Part shown: one piece after another, positions 18,119-26,938 of the stretch
Numbering within the stretch: position 1 is the first letter of the stretch
How the letters are laid out: each line of letters opens with the position of its first letter
Assembly (NCBI RefSeq): GCF_001005295.1
Contig: NZ_LBMK01000003.1
Location: forward strand, 1,285,221-1,318,803
Direction of reading: 5' to 3'
From: Streptomyces yangpuensis
GTDB lineage: Bacteria > Actinomycetota > Actinomycetes > Streptomycetales > Streptomycetaceae
DNA: 33,583 nt
Position numbers and translations under genes: made by a program
The notes under the pieces: model-generated
Told to the model about the DNA's origin: nothing
The model's input: the letters and a program-made list of their open reading frames with translations, nothing else
Databases searched by the model: none

Positions 18119-19168
18119 TCACTGTCCACCAGGGAACCTGCCCGTCGAGCGCAAGTGCCAGCGGCGTTCGGCGTACGACAGGTCGTCCCGCCAGAGCCGC
18201 GCCGCCGCCATGCGCATCACGGGGGCAAGGATCGGGGCGGCCTTGCGGGCGAGGGCGAATCCCGGCCGGTCGGAGGCGGCCACCACGGCTTCGATCACTG
18301 CCGTCCGCGGACGACCCAGCTCGTCCGGCCCGAGGGGGGTGGCATGGGTTTCCACCACCGACCCCGCGCCTTCCCCCTCGGTGATGCGCATGACGACGGT
18401 ACGTGGTCCAGGAGCGGTGAAGACCGCCCGCACCGGTACCACCAGGCGTCCGGCCACCTTGAAGGAGACATCGACGGCGAAGCGGTCCTCGTCCCTCTCC
18501 TCGCCCTCCTCCTCGTCCTCGGCCTCCGTGTCGTCCCGGCCGGGCGAGCCGACGACCGTGAGGTCGACGAACGAGTAGGGATGGAACCAGGCTCCGTGCC
18601 ATGGGTCCAGTCGATTGGCCACGACGTCCTCGGGTTCGCAGAGCCCTGTGCCCTCGTACACCGCCGTCACCCCGCGAGCGACGTCCGGCCGTACCGGTAC
18701 CGCCGGGACATCGAGTGGTTCCTCTCCGCCGACCTCGTCGAGCCGTACCCAGACAAGTACGCCGTCGTCGAAGGCGGGCAGCGGCTCCCAGCCCGCGAAC
18801 GAGGTTCCGTCGAGGGCGAGTCCGTGCCAATGACACACCAGGGTTCCGCACCGGACGGGGCTGTCCGCCAGAGGGGCCCCCAGGTGCGGGCAGACACCGG
18901 GGCCGGCGTGCGGCTGCCCGTCGGCGCCGCGCCAGACCACCACCTCGCGGCCCGCGACGTCGAGGGCCAGGGGGCGGTCGCCCGCCAGTGCGGCGGACGC
19001 CCCGACGACGTACCAGTTCCCGGACGGCCGGGCCTGCGCCCGTTTCAACGCCTCCGCGATCAGGGCCGGCCTGGCCTCGCGCCAGGTCGGCCGCTGCCGG
19101 TCCCACGGGACAGGCCTGCGGCGCAACGAGAAGGGCAGGGCAGGCCGCCGGAACGGGTCGGGAATCAC
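18119..19168 (-). CDS. Rieske [2Fe-2S] non-haem iron oxygenase (DUF5914-like), last gene of the crtEIB operon
   Basis: The 349-aa product has an N-terminal Rieske domain with both cluster motifs, Cys93-Pro-His95 (GVCPHLGAPL) and Cys112-His-Trp-His115 (VCHWHG). It also has a C-terminal catalytic domain whose Asp188-x2-His191-x4-His196 (LDPWHGAWFH) matches the mononuclear iron site of Rieske oxygenases. An acidic insert (about 211-228, Glu/Asp-rich) interrupts the second domain. Its GTG start overlaps the crtB stop by four bases (GTGA), with GAGGAGG just upstream, so it is translationally coupled. By position it corresponds to the fourth gene (crtV) of described Streptomyces crtEIBV clusters; I do not assert that name. 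It probably oxidises a carotenoid or related lipid; the substrate is inferred. Confidence 0.9.
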   Translation of the reverse strand: MIPDPFRRPALPFSLRRRPVPWDRQRPTWREARPALIAEALKRAQARPSGNWYVVGASAALAGDRPLALDVAGREVVVWRGADGQPHAGPGVCPHLGAPLADSPVRCGTLVCHWHGLALDGTSFAGWEPLPAFDDGVLVWVRLDEVGGEEPLDVPAVPVRPDVARGVTAVYEGTGLCEPEDVVANRLDPWHGAWFHPYSFVDLTVVGSPGRDDTEAEDEEEGEERDEDRFAVDVSFKVAGRLVVPVRAVFTAPGPRTVVMRITEGEGAGSVVETHATPLGPDELGRPRTAVIEAVVAASDRPGFALARKAAPILAPVMRMAAARLWRDDLSYAERRWHLRSTGRFPGGQ

Positions 19169-20181
19169 ACGACCTCCTCGGAGACCGCTCGTGCGGGGGC
19201 GGCAGGTGGTGTCGGGTGCGTCCGCCGACGCCCTGCCGAGGGCCGCCCGCGGTGACGCAGCCTGGCTGCCACGACCCTGACCAGACCACCCACCGCGACC
19301 GTCGCGCGCCTCCGGCGCGGCACCACGGCACGGCGGTGCAGCACGGTATGGCCGTCCCGGGCGACGGCGTCGAGGATGTTCCCGTACAGGATGTACGCGG
19401 TGCGGATGCAGGGCCGGGACACCGGATCGAGCATGGCGAGGCCGGGCCGGGCCTCCTGGTAGACACGGCGGGTGAGCGCCTCGAACTCCCGCAGAGCGGC
19501 CAGCACACGACGGTCCTGCCTGCCCGTTTCCCGGCACCGGCGCAACAGCTCCCGGTCGACCCCGTGCGCGGCCAGCAGGTCGGCCGGCAGGTACACGCGC
19601 CCGCGGTCGAGATCCTCGCCGACGTCCCGCAGGAAGTTGGTGAGCTGGAAGGCAACGCCGAGCGCCGCCGCGTGCGGCTCGGCCTCCGCGCGCGGCACCA
19701 CCGTGCCCAGCACCGGCAGCATCTGCAGACCGATCACGGCGGCCGAGCCGTGCATGTAGCCGAGCAGGTCGGTGTAGGTGGGGTAGTCCGTCACGACCAG
19801 GTCGGACCGCATCGCGGTCATGAAGTCCTGGAAGTGGCGGTGATCGATGGCGTAACGGCGCGCGGTGTCGGCGAGGGCGGCCACTACCGGCTCGGCGTCC
19901 CGCCCGTGCCTCAGCCCTTCGGCCAGATGCCGCTGCAGTTCCGCCAGGCGCGCACCGCGCAGACTCTCGTCCGCGGCGGGATCGGGCGAGTCGACGATGT
20001 CGTCGGCCCACCGGGCGAACCCGTACAGGGCGTGCACGGCGGGCCTGCGTTCCGCCGGCAGCAGACGGGTGGCGAGGAAGTACGTCTTTCCGTGCGCCGC
20101 GTTGAGCTCGCGGCACCGGTGGTAAGCCGCTCGCAGTACCGGGTCGGTGATGCCCGCCGCGTCGAGTTCGCGTCCGGTCAT
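19165..20181 (-). CDS. crtB: Phytoene synthase
   Basis: The 338-aa enzyme condenses two GGPP molecules to phytoene. It has the two aspartate-rich motifs, Asp60-Asp61-Ile-Val-Asp64 (ARWADDIVDS) and NFLRDVGEDLDRGRVYLP (Asp186, Asp190). It also has the family segments GKTYFLATRLLP and YMHGSAAVIGLQMLPVLG. The C-terminal 50 residues are basic and Arg/Pro-rich (RRRRATVAVGG onward), longer than the core needs. The ATG at 20181 overlaps the crtI stop (ATGA), and its own stop overlaps the next start, so it is coupled on both sides. Confidence 0.97.
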   Translation of the reverse strand: MTGRELDAAGITDPVLRAAYHRCRELNAAHGKTYFLATRLLPAERRPAVHALYGFARWADDIVDSPDPAADESLRGARLAELQRHLAEGLRHGRDAEPVVAALADTARRYAIDHRHFQDFMTAMRSDLVVTDYPTYTDLLGYMHGSAAVIGLQMLPVLGTVVPRAEAEPHAAALGVAFQLTNFLRDVGEDLDRGRVYLPADLLAAHGVDRELLRRCRETGRQDRRVLAALREFEALTRRVYQEARPGLAMLDPVSRPCIRTAYILYGNILDAVARDGHTVLHRRAVVPRRRRATVAVGGLVRVVAARLRHRGRPSAGRRRTHPTPPAAPARAVSEEVV

Positions 20182-21698
20182 CGGGCTGCCCCTTCGGTCC
20201 GGGCGGATGAGCGCCGGGAACGGCCCGTGACTCTGGCTGCCGCCAGCTTCCCCGACACCAGGGTCGTCGGGACGCCCACGCCGGGAGTGGTGCCGCAGCC
20301 GGCCAGGACGGCGTTCTGTGTGCCCCGGACCAGATTGCGCGGCCGGAACGGGCCCGTCTGCGGGAACGTGTGCGCCGCCGAGAAAGGGGTGCCCGCCGCA
20401 TGCCCCTGGCCGAGCCAGTCCGCCGGGGTGACGAGGGCTTCGTCCTCGATGGCCGCCTCGATCCCGTCGAGGCCTCGGCGTTCCAGCTCGCACAGCAGGT
20501 CGGCCCGGTAGCGGGGTCCGAGCTCGCCCCATGCGGCGCCTCCGGGCCCGATCTCCGTGTTGGGGCAGGGAGCCAGGATGTAGTGGAGGTGACGGCCGGG
20601 TGGGGCGAGCGTGGGGTCGGTGGTCGTGGGCCGGGTGATGAGCAGGGACGGATCGCTCATCAGCCGCCCCTGCCGGGTCAGTTCGTCGAACGTCGACCGC
20701 CAGGCGGCACCGAACGAGATCGTGTGGTGGGCCAGCTGGGGCCAGGTACGGTCCGTGCCCGCGTGCAGCACGACGGCGGAGGGGGAGTGCCGCAGCCTCA
20801 CCGGCCTGAGGGGCCGGCGGCCCAGGAGCCGGTAGGTGACGGGCAGGTCCGGCGTGAGGACGACGGCGTCGCAGGGGATGCGGTCGTTCTCGGTGACGAC
20901 GGCGGTGATCCGGTCGCCGGAGCGTTCCAGCCGGGTCACCGGCTCGCCGAACCGCAGCTCGGCGCCCGCGTCGGCGGCGGCGTCCGCCATGGCCTGCGGC
21001 AGCGCGTGCATGCCGCCGCGCGGGAAGTACACCCCGGCGACCGTGTCCATGTACGCGATGACGGCGTAGGCAGCGAGGGCCCTGGCCGGAGGCACGCCCG
21101 CGTACAGGGCCTGGAAGGAGAACACCCGCTGCAACCGCTCGTCCTTCAGGAAGCGGCCGATGCTCCGGTCCAGCCGTCCGAAGCCGCCGAGCGCCGCCAG
21201 CCGGGCGAGGTCACCGGTGAGGAGGTCCAGGGGCGAGTCGAAGTTCGCGTCGATGAAACGGCACATCTGAGCCCGGTAGATCTGCTCCAGCCAGATACGC
21301 AGCCTCCGGTAGCCCGCCGCCTCACCCGGTCCGGCGAACCGCTCGACCTCCGCGGCCATCGCCTCGCCGTCGGTGTGCACGTCCAGGGTGCTGCCGTCCG
21401 CGAATGACGCCCGGTAGGCGGGGCGCAGCGGGATCAGCTCCACGCGCCGGTACAGGCTGTCGCCGACCGCCGCGAAGGCTTCCTCGGCGAGGCCGGGCAT
21501 GGTCAGCACGGTCGGGCCGGTGTCGATCCGGTAGCCGTTCAGATGGAGGCGGCCCGCTCGCCCGCCGGGCAGGCCGTCCCGTTCGACGACGGTGACCCTG
21601 CGCCCCGCGCCCAGGAGGTGGAGAGCCGCCGACAGGCCGGCCAGACCCGCCCCGACCACGACCACGTGGTCCGTGCGGCCGCTCACCGTACGGGTCAT
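20178..21698 (-). CDS. crtI: Phytoene desaturase
   Basis: The 506-aa CrtI-type FAD enzyme desaturates phytoene stepwise to lycopene. The N-terminal dinucleotide-binding motif is Gly16-x-Gly18-x2-Gly21 (VVVVGAGLAGLSAAL), then ERDGLPGGRAG. The C-terminal FAD segment AVLAGCGTTPGVGVPTTLVS corresponds to the family's GAGTHPGAGIPGVLLS, with small changes. Length is normal for the family. The ATG overlaps the crtE stop by four bases, and the crtI stop overlaps the crtB start. Confidence 0.97.
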   Translation of the reverse strand: MTRTVSGRTDHVVVVGAGLAGLSAALHLLGAGRRVTVVERDGLPGGRAGRLHLNGYRIDTGPTVLTMPGLAEEAFAAVGDSLYRRVELIPLRPAYRASFADGSTLDVHTDGEAMAAEVERFAGPGEAAGYRRLRIWLEQIYRAQMCRFIDANFDSPLDLLTGDLARLAALGGFGRLDRSIGRFLKDERLQRVFSFQALYAGVPPARALAAYAVIAYMDTVAGVYFPRGGMHALPQAMADAAADAGAELRFGEPVTRLERSGDRITAVVTENDRIPCDAVVLTPDLPVTYRLLGRRPLRPVRLRHSPSAVVLHAGTDRTWPQLAHHTISFGAAWRSTFDELTRQGRLMSDPSLLITRPTTTDPTLAPPGRHLHYILAPCPNTEIGPGGAAWGELGPRYRADLLCELERRGLDGIEAAIEDEALVTPADWLGQGHAAGTPFSAAHTFPQTGPFRPRNLVRGTQNAVLAGCGTTPGVGVPTTLVSGKLAAARVTGRSRRSSARTEGAAR

Positions 21699-23101
21699 CG
21701 CCCTACCTCCGGGGTGACGAAGTCCGCCGGGGCGGGACGGGGCGCCGGACGCGATGCCGGACGCGATGCCGGATGGGATGCCGGATGGGATGTGGGACGG
21801 GGTGCCGGATGGGGTGCCGGACGGGAGCGGGCGGGCGGGCCGTCCGCGGTACGGGGCACCGTTGCCGCGGTCAGCAGCCGGCGCAGGCGGTCCTTCGCAC
21901 CCGCGTGGAGCGAAGCCCCGTCGAAGTGGCGCAGCCCCTCGGCCGCCAGTCGATCGATCTTGGTCTCGACCGCCTGCCGGGCACCCGTCCGCACCAGTAC
22001 CTCCCGCACCTCGTCGAGTCCGGCGGCGGTCAGGTGTGCATCACCCAGGGCTCGTTCGAGCACCGCCAGGGCCGGACGGTCGCCCGTGGCCTCGGCCCGC
22101 GTCACGGCGAGCGCGGCCAGATAGGTCGGCTTTCCCTCGCGAATGTCGCCTCCGCAGCTCTTGCCGGTGCGCCCCGGGTCGCCGAAGACGTCGTCGAGAT
22201 CGTCGCGCAGCTGGAAGGCCAGGCCCACGCAGCGCCCCGTCGAGCACAGCGCGCGTATCGTGCGTTCGTCCGCGCCCGCCACCACCGCACCCAGCGCCAG
22301 GGGCCGCTCGACCGAGTACAGCGCGCTCTTGAGATGAGCCGCGCGCAGGGCCTCCGGTCGGGAGCGGGTACCGGTCAGCTGACCTCGGAGGTCGAGGAAC
22401 TGGCCCGCCACCATCTCGGTGCGCATGTCGCTCCACAGTCGGCGCACCGCGGTCGCCGTCCCCGGGTCGAGCACCGTCTCCGCCACCACGTCGTCCGCCC
22501 ACGCGAGCGCCAGGTCCCCGGCCAGGATCGCGGCGGCCTCACCGAAACGGGCGGCGCGGGCCGGCGACGCGGCGCTGCCGTACCGGTCCCGGACGTCGGC
22601 GTGCAGAGCCGGCCGGCCGCGTCGTAGCGTCGATCCGTCCATCACGTCGTCGTGGACCAGGGCGCAGGTCTGGAGCAGCTCGAGCGCCGCCCCCAGGCGC
22701 AGCGCCGCCACGGCCGTCGCCCCGTCGTCCCCGCCGCAGGCGCGCATCGACCACCAGAGGAGCTGGGACCGGGTGCGCTTGCCACCCTCCCGGGTGAAAC
22801 GCGCGACACGCTCGGCCAGTTCACGGCTGAACAATGGGTCCAGGGCGCCGGTCCGGATGAGGCGTTCGGACAGCACCTGCTCCAGCATGTGCCCGATCGC
22901 GGTGGGCACGTCCGCGTCGACGCCGACCGGCCGGGGTGCCGGCAAGGTGTCACCGGGTGCGTCCGCAGCCCCGGGCAGAGCGCCGGCCGCTGCCTGGACC
23001 GGCTGCCTCCGCCGCGGCGAGGATCCCGAGGGGGTCGCCGGACGGGGGCCGTGCGACGACTCGGCCGCGGAGTGGTGGTCCTTCGCCTGCGTCGGGCGCA
23101 T
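21695..23101 (-). CDS. crtE: Geranylgeranyl diphosphate synthase
   Basis: The 468-aa product contains a complete trans-prenyltransferase core (about 62-415). It has the first DDxxD at 151-155 (HDDVMDGSTLRRG) and the second at 300-304 (LRDDLDDVFGD), plus GGKRTRS. It makes the C20 precursor of the carotenoid pathway. The core is flanked by two unusual tails: a low-complexity N-terminus of about 60 residues and a C-terminal Pro/Ala/Ser/Arg/His repeat (about 426-459) encoded by a 12-bp tandem repeat. I chose the ATG at 23101 because GAGGA lies 8 nt upstream; the ATG five codons earlier (23116) has no ribosome site. It is the first gene of the minus-strand crt operon. Confidence 0.96.
   Translation of the reverse strand: MRPTQAKDHHSAAESSHGPRPATPSGSSPRRRQPVQAAAGALPGAADAPGDTLPAPRPVGVDADVPTAIGHMLEQVLSERLIRTGALDPLFSRELAERVARFTREGGKRTRSQLLWWSMRACGGDDGATAVAALRLGAALELLQTCALVHDDVMDGSTLRRGRPALHADVRDRYGSAASPARAARFGEAAAILAGDLALAWADDVVAETVLDPGTATAVRRLWSDMRTEMVAGQFLDLRGQLTGTRSRPEALRAAHLKSALYSVERPLALGAVVAGADERTIRALCSTGRCVGLAFQLRDDLDDVFGDPGRTGKSCGGDIREGKPTYLAALAVTRAEATGDRPALAVLERALGDAHLTAAGLDEVREVLVRTGARQAVETKIDRLAAEGLRHFDGASLHAGAKDRLRRLLTAATVPRTADGPPARSRPAPHPAPRPTSHPASHPASRPASRPAPRPAPADFVTPEVGR
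21741..21824. repeat. Seven-copy 12-bp tandem repeat in the 3' end of crtE
   Basis: Consecutive 12-mers from 21741 are variants of GATGCCGGATGG (for example GATGCCGGACGC, GGTGCCGGATGG, GATGTGGGACGG). They give a four-residue Pro-Ala-x-(Arg/His) period in the CrtE tail. Since 12 is a multiple of three, copy-number change would not break the frame or the crtE-crtI overlap. Confidence 0.9.
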
Positions 23102-23370
23102 CCCGGTTCCTCTCATCGTGGTATTGATCGCTCATCACGGGTCTTCGGCTTCTTCCCGCGATACGGATGCGGCGCGAAGTGAATGCCTGAAAAATTGCGG
23201 ATTGCATCCTTCTGGGCGCGCCTGACCGGGTGACGGGTGAAGGATGACCGGCTCACCGGATGACCAGGTGACCGTGAGCGATGCGTGAGAAACGACTGCA
23301 TCCGATCGCGCACCGCGGAGCGAAGTCGGTCCTGTTACGTGCACACGGACTCGGGATGGAGGCGGCAACC
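23102..23370. promoter_or_regulatory. Divergent crtE/crtY control region
   Basis: This 269-bp region should hold the promoters of both crt operons. It has an AT-richer patch (about 23188-23212, GAAAAATTGCGGATTGCATC) and a cluster of similar short repeats at 23229-23272: two GGATGACC copies 16 bp apart (23242 and 23258), plus GGGTGAC and GGTGACC. In described streptomycetes the crt promoters are read by the light-induced ECF factor LitS under LitR. I could not match a specific consensus by eye. Confidence 0.45.
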
Positions 23371-24570
23371 GTGCTCGACGCGGACGTGGCAGTCATCGGG
23401 GCGGGAGCCGCCGGGCTGTCCCTGGCCCACCGCTTGAGCGGACACGACTCCGGGGCCCGGACCCCCTCCGTACTCCTCGTCGACGCCCCGCCCGGCCCGC
23501 TGCGCCCCGGCCCGCGCACCTGGTGCTTCTGGGAATCGGGCCGCGGCCGCTTCGACGCTGCGGTGCGCTCACAGTGGCGACACCTGCGGGTACGGCCGCC
23601 GGCCGGCCCCGCGATCCGGGAGGACATCGCACCACTGCGGTACAAGATGATCCGCTCCGACGACTTCGAGTCCCTGGTCTCCCGGGACCTCGCGCGCAGC
23701 CCCAACGTCCGACGCCTGGAGGCGACCGTGGACACCGTGGAGGAGGGTGCGGACGGGGTCCGGGTGCAGATCACCTCGCACGGCGGCCACCAGCAGGCCC
23801 TCCGGGCCCGCTGGGTGTTCGACTCGCGGCCGCTGGGCAGTATCCCGGCCGCTCGCACCACGTTGCTGCAGCACTTCCATGGCTGGTTCGTCCGCACGGC
23901 TCGGCCCGCCTTCGACTGCGGGACCGCGGAACTGATGGACTTCCGGACGGTACAGCCCGCCGACGGGCTCTCCTTCGGCTACCTCCTGCCCACCGGCCCG
24001 CGCGAAGCCCTCGTGGAGTACACGGAGTTCTCCCCGCAGGCGCTGACGGCGAGCGGCTACGAGAGCGCGCTGCGGCACTACACCGAGGAGATCCTGTCCC
24101 TCGGTGAACTGGAGATCATCACGACCGAGACGGGTCTGATCCCCATGACGGACGCGCCCATGCCGCGACGCGTCGGCGCGTCGGTGTTCCGGATCGGGGC
24201 CGCCGGCGGTGCGACCCGCCCGTCCACCGGATACACCTTCGCCGGACTCCAACGCCAGACGAGCGCGGTCGCCGCCGCGCTGCGGCAGGGGCGCCGCCCG
24301 GTCCCGCCGGCCGGCCATTCCCTGCGGGCCCGCACCATGGACGCGGTACTCCTGCGCGCCCTGGACAGCGGCCGGGTCGACGGCCCCGACCTGTTCTGCC
24401 GGCTGTTCGCCCGCGTACCGGCAGCGCGCCTGCTGCGTTTCCTCGACGGGCACACCAGCCTGTTCGAGGACCTCGCGGTCGGCCGCCACGCCCCGATCGG
24501 CCCCATGCTCCGCAGCGCGGTCGAGCTGCCGGTCCTGCCGCGCCGCCCTTCGCCCGACCCCTTCGCCTGA
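23371..24570 (+). CDS. crtY: Lycopene cyclase (CrtY type)
   Basis: The 399-aa FAD-dependent cyclase converts lycopene to beta-carotene by forming two beta-ionone rings. It starts almost at the FAD motif (ADVAVIGAGAAGLSL, Gly10-x-Gly12-x2-Gly15). Family segments include RTWCFWE, YKMIRSDDFESL, ALVEYTEFS and the C-terminal FRIGAAGGATRPSTGYTFAG. I prefer the GTG at 23371 because GGAGG at 23358-23362 is 8 nt upstream. The ATG at 23356, five codons earlier, overlaps that ribosome site and has none of its own. It opens the plus-strand crtYTU operon. Confidence 0.95.
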   Translation: MLDADVAVIGAGAAGLSLAHRLSGHDSGARTPSVLLVDAPPGPLRPGPRTWCFWESGRGRFDAAVRSQWRHLRVRPPAGPAIREDIAPLRYKMIRSDDFESLVSRDLARSPNVRRLEATVDTVEEGADGVRVQITSHGGHQQALRARWVFDSRPLGSIPAARTTLLQHFHGWFVRTARPAFDCGTAELMDFRTVQPADGLSFGYLLPTGPREALVEYTEFSPQALTASGYESALRHYTEEILSLGELEIITTETGLIPMTDAPMPRRVGASVFRIGAAGGATRPSTGYTFAGLQRQTSAVAAALRQGRRPVPPAGHSLRARTMDAVLLRALDSGRVDGPDLFCRLFARVPAARLLRFLDGHTSLFEDLAVGRHAPIGPMLRSAVELPVLPRRPSPDPFA

Positions 24571-24605
24571 TCCCCTGGCCTGATTCCTTCGCCCGACCCC
24601 TTCGC
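24547..24605 (+). repeat. 20-bp direct repeat across the crtY 3' end
   Basis: CCTTCGCCCGACCCCTTCGC occurs at 24547-24566 and again, identical, at 24586-24605 (period 39). The first copy encodes the end of CrtY; the second lies in the 77-bp crtY-crtT gap. It looks like a small duplication of the crtY tail. Confidence 0.9.
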
Positions 24606-24647
24606 TGATTCCCTTCGTTCCCCGGCTCACCCGCACTTGGAGACGGT

Positions 24648-25367
24648 ATGACCCTGCTGCGCGACGAGGACCTCGCCGCCGCGTTCGACCACGCGTCCCG
24701 CAGTTATGACGCGCTGGTGGCCGCGAACCCCGGCTATCACGCCCACCTGCGGCGCTCGGTGCGCCGACTCGGCCTGGCCGGACACGGGGAGGGACTGCGG
24801 GTGCTGGACCTCGGCTGCGGGACCGGTGCCTCGACGGCCGCGCTCCGTTCCGTCCTTCCGGCCGCCGACATCACGGCCGTGGACGCCTCGGCGGGCATGC
24901 TGGCGCGGGCCGCCGTCAAGCCGTGGGCCGACGGCGTGCGCTTCGTCCACGTCCCCGCCGAGCACCTGGCGGACGCGGACGTCGACGGCCCGTTCGACGC
25001 GGTGTTCGCCGCCTACCTCTTCCGCAACCTCACCGATCCCGACGCCGTCCTCGGCACCGTACGCAGCGTGCTGCGACCGGGTGGCCGGCTCGCCGTGCAC
25101 GAGTACAGCCTCAGCGGCCGCCGCGTCGACCGGGCGGTGTGGACTCTGGTGTGCCGTGGCATCGTCCGGCCCGCCGCGACCCTGCTGGGGGACGGGCCGC
25201 TGTACCGCCATCTGTGGCACAGCGTCGTCCACTTCGACCGGGCCGACCGGTTCGCCGCCCGAATCCGCGACGCGGGTTTCGAAAGGGTCCGCGCGCTGCC
25301 CCTGCCGGGCTGGCAGACGGGTATCACCCACACCTTCGTGGCCGTACGCGCGGAGGACGCCCGATGA
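24648..25367 (+). CDS. crtT: SAM-dependent methyltransferase of the carotenoid cluster
   Basis: The 239-aa class I methyltransferase (UbiE/MenG-like) has the SAM-binding motif VLDLGCGTGAST (about 52-63), followed by ITAVDASAGML and FDAVFAAYLFRNLTDPDAVL. In the described crtYTU operons this gene is present but its exact reaction is not firmly established. It is not required in the textbook route from beta-carotene to isorenieratene, where CrtU does the ring methyl shift. GGAG lies about 6 nt before the ATG. Its stop codon overlaps the crtU start (ATGA). Confidence 0.92.
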   Translation: MTLLRDEDLAAAFDHASRSYDALVAANPGYHAHLRRSVRRLGLAGHGEGLRVLDLGCGTGASTAALRSVLPAADITAVDASAGMLARAAVKPWADGVRFVHVPAEHLADADVDGPFDAVFAAYLFRNLTDPDAVLGTVRSVLRPGGRLAVHEYSLSGRRVDRAVWTLVCRGIVRPAATLLGDGPLYRHLWHSVVHFDRADRFAARIRDAGFERVRALPLPGWQTGITHTFVAVRAEDAR

Positions 25368-26938
25368 CCGGCCTTGCGCAACAGCAGCCTGTCGCGCGCC
25401 AGCAGCCTGCCGCGCGCCGCGGCAGGGACCGACGGGCACGCATCCTGCCCGCCCACGCGGGAGCCCGCCACGGACAGGGCCGCCCCACGGCGGCCGTGAT
25501 CGGAGGCGGGATCGCCGGCCTCGCCGCCGCCACCGCGCTGGCCGAGCGGGGCGTGAGGGTGACGCTGTACGAGCGCGAGCCCTACCTCGGCGGGCGGGCC
25601 GGCGGCTGGCCGACCCGATTGCGGGACGGCAGTACCGTGACGATGAGCCGCGGCTTCCACGCCTTCTTCCGCCAGTACTACAACCTGCGTGGCCTGCTGC
25701 GTCGTACGGACCCTGCCCTGGCCCGGCTGCACGGACTGCCCGACTACCCCCTGCTGCACGCGGACGGGATGCGTGACAGCTTCCGGCACGTGCCGCGCAC
25801 CCCGCCGTGGAGTGCGCTCGGCTTCGCGGCGCTGAGCCCGTCGTTCCGGCTGCGGGATCTACGCCTCATGAACCCGGTGCGGGCCCTGCCCCTCCTCGAC
25901 GTCCGCGTGCCCGACGTGTACCGGCGGCTCGACGACATCAGCGCCTACGACTTCCTGGAGACCATCCGCTTCCCGGAACGGGCCCGCCACCTGGCCTTCG
26001 AGGTCTTCTCCCGGAGCTTCTTCGCCGACCCGAGGCGCCTGTCGGCGGCCGAGATGGCGCTCATGTTCCACATCTACTTCCTGGGCTCCGCCGAGGGCCT
26101 GCTGTTCGACGTGCCCAGGTCGCCCTACCCGGCTGCCCTGTGGGGTCCCCTGGCCGGATATCTCGAGCAGCATGACGCCGAGGTGCGGACCGGAAGCACC
26201 GTGGAGCAGGTCACGCCCGCGCGCGGCGGTGGGTTCGATGTGAGCGCGGACGGCGAGGAGCGCCACCACGACGCCGCGATCCTCGCCCTGGACACCGCCG
26301 GCCTGCGTTCCCTGGCGGCCCGCTCGGAACAGCTGGGCGACCCCGGCTGGCGAGAGCGCGTGGCGCGGCTGCGCAATGCCCCGCCGTTCCTGGTCACCAG
26401 GCTGTGGCTCGACCGGCCCGTCGCTCCCGACCGGCCCGGCTTCCTGGGCACCAGCGGCTTCGGCGGCCTCGACAACATCAGCGTGCTCAACAGATGGGAG
26501 GACGAGGCCGCCCGGTGGGCAGCGCGCACGGGAGGTTCGGTCGTGGAACTCCACGCCTACGCCGTCGACCCTCGCGCTCGGCGCACCGCCGAGGAGCGAC
26601 GGCTCGTCGGGCAACTCCACCGCGTGTACCCGGAGACCCGGGCGGCCGGGGTCGTCGACGTCCGCCATGAATGGCGCGAGGACTGCCCGCTGTTCGAAGT
26701 GGGCGGCTACGCCGAACGCCCCACCGTGCGCACCTCCGATCCAGGCCTGGTGGTCGCCGGTGACGGTGTCCGTTGCGAGCTTCCGGTCGCCCTGATGGAG
26801 CGGGCCGCCACCACCGGTTTCCAGGCCGCGAACGCCCTGCTCGAAGGCTGGGGCCTACGCGGGCAGACCCTGTGGACGGTGCCCGACCGCGGCCGAGCCG
26901 CCGTACTCCGGCAGGCCGCCGCCTGGGCGAGCCGCTGA
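25364..26938 (+). CDS. crtU: Beta-carotene desaturase/methyltransferase (isorenieratene synthase)
   Basis: The 524-aa FAD protein is related to CrtI/Zds. In actinomycetes this enzyme turns the beta-rings of beta-carotene into aromatic phi-rings to give isorenieratene. The FAD motif is Gly47-Gly48-Gly49-Ile-Ala-Gly52 (AAVIGGGIAGLAAATAL), then LYEREPYLGGRAGGW. SRGFHAFFRQYYNLRGLLRR and the C-terminal VVAGDGVRCELPVALMERAATTG fit CrtU proteins. A loose, Gln/Arg-rich N-terminus of about 40 residues precedes the domain. The ATG at 25364 overlaps the crtT stop by four bases, which decides the start. Confidence 0.95.
   Translation: MTGLAQQQPVARQQPAARRGRDRRARILPAHAGARHGQGRPTAAVIGGGIAGLAAATALAERGVRVTLYEREPYLGGRAGGWPTRLRDGSTVTMSRGFHAFFRQYYNLRGLLRRTDPALARLHGLPDYPLLHADGMRDSFRHVPRTPPWSALGFAALSPSFRLRDLRLMNPVRALPLLDVRVPDVYRRLDDISAYDFLETIRFPERARHLAFEVFSRSFFADPRRLSAAEMALMFHIYFLGSAEGLLFDVPRSPYPAALWGPLAGYLEQHDAEVRTGSTVEQVTPARGGGFDVSADGEERHHDAAILALDTAGLRSLAARSEQLGDPGWRERVARLRNAPPFLVTRLWLDRPVAPDRPGFLGTSGFGGLDNISVLNRWEDEAARWAARTGGSVVELHAYAVDPRARRTAEERRLVGQLHRVYPETRAAGVVDVRHEWREDCPLFEVGGYAERPTVRTSDPGLVVAGDGVRCELPVALMERAATTGFQAANALLEGWGLRGQTLWTVPDRGRAAVLRQAAAWASR

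Noticed and set aside
18601..20511. Long plus-strand open frame across the crt genes
   Set aside because: Shadow of crtB, crtI and the Rieske gene on the other strand.
21741..21824. CRISPR-like array
   Set aside because: The 12-bp units are contiguous with no spacers and are coding; no CRISPR array or cas gene was seen anywhere in the window.
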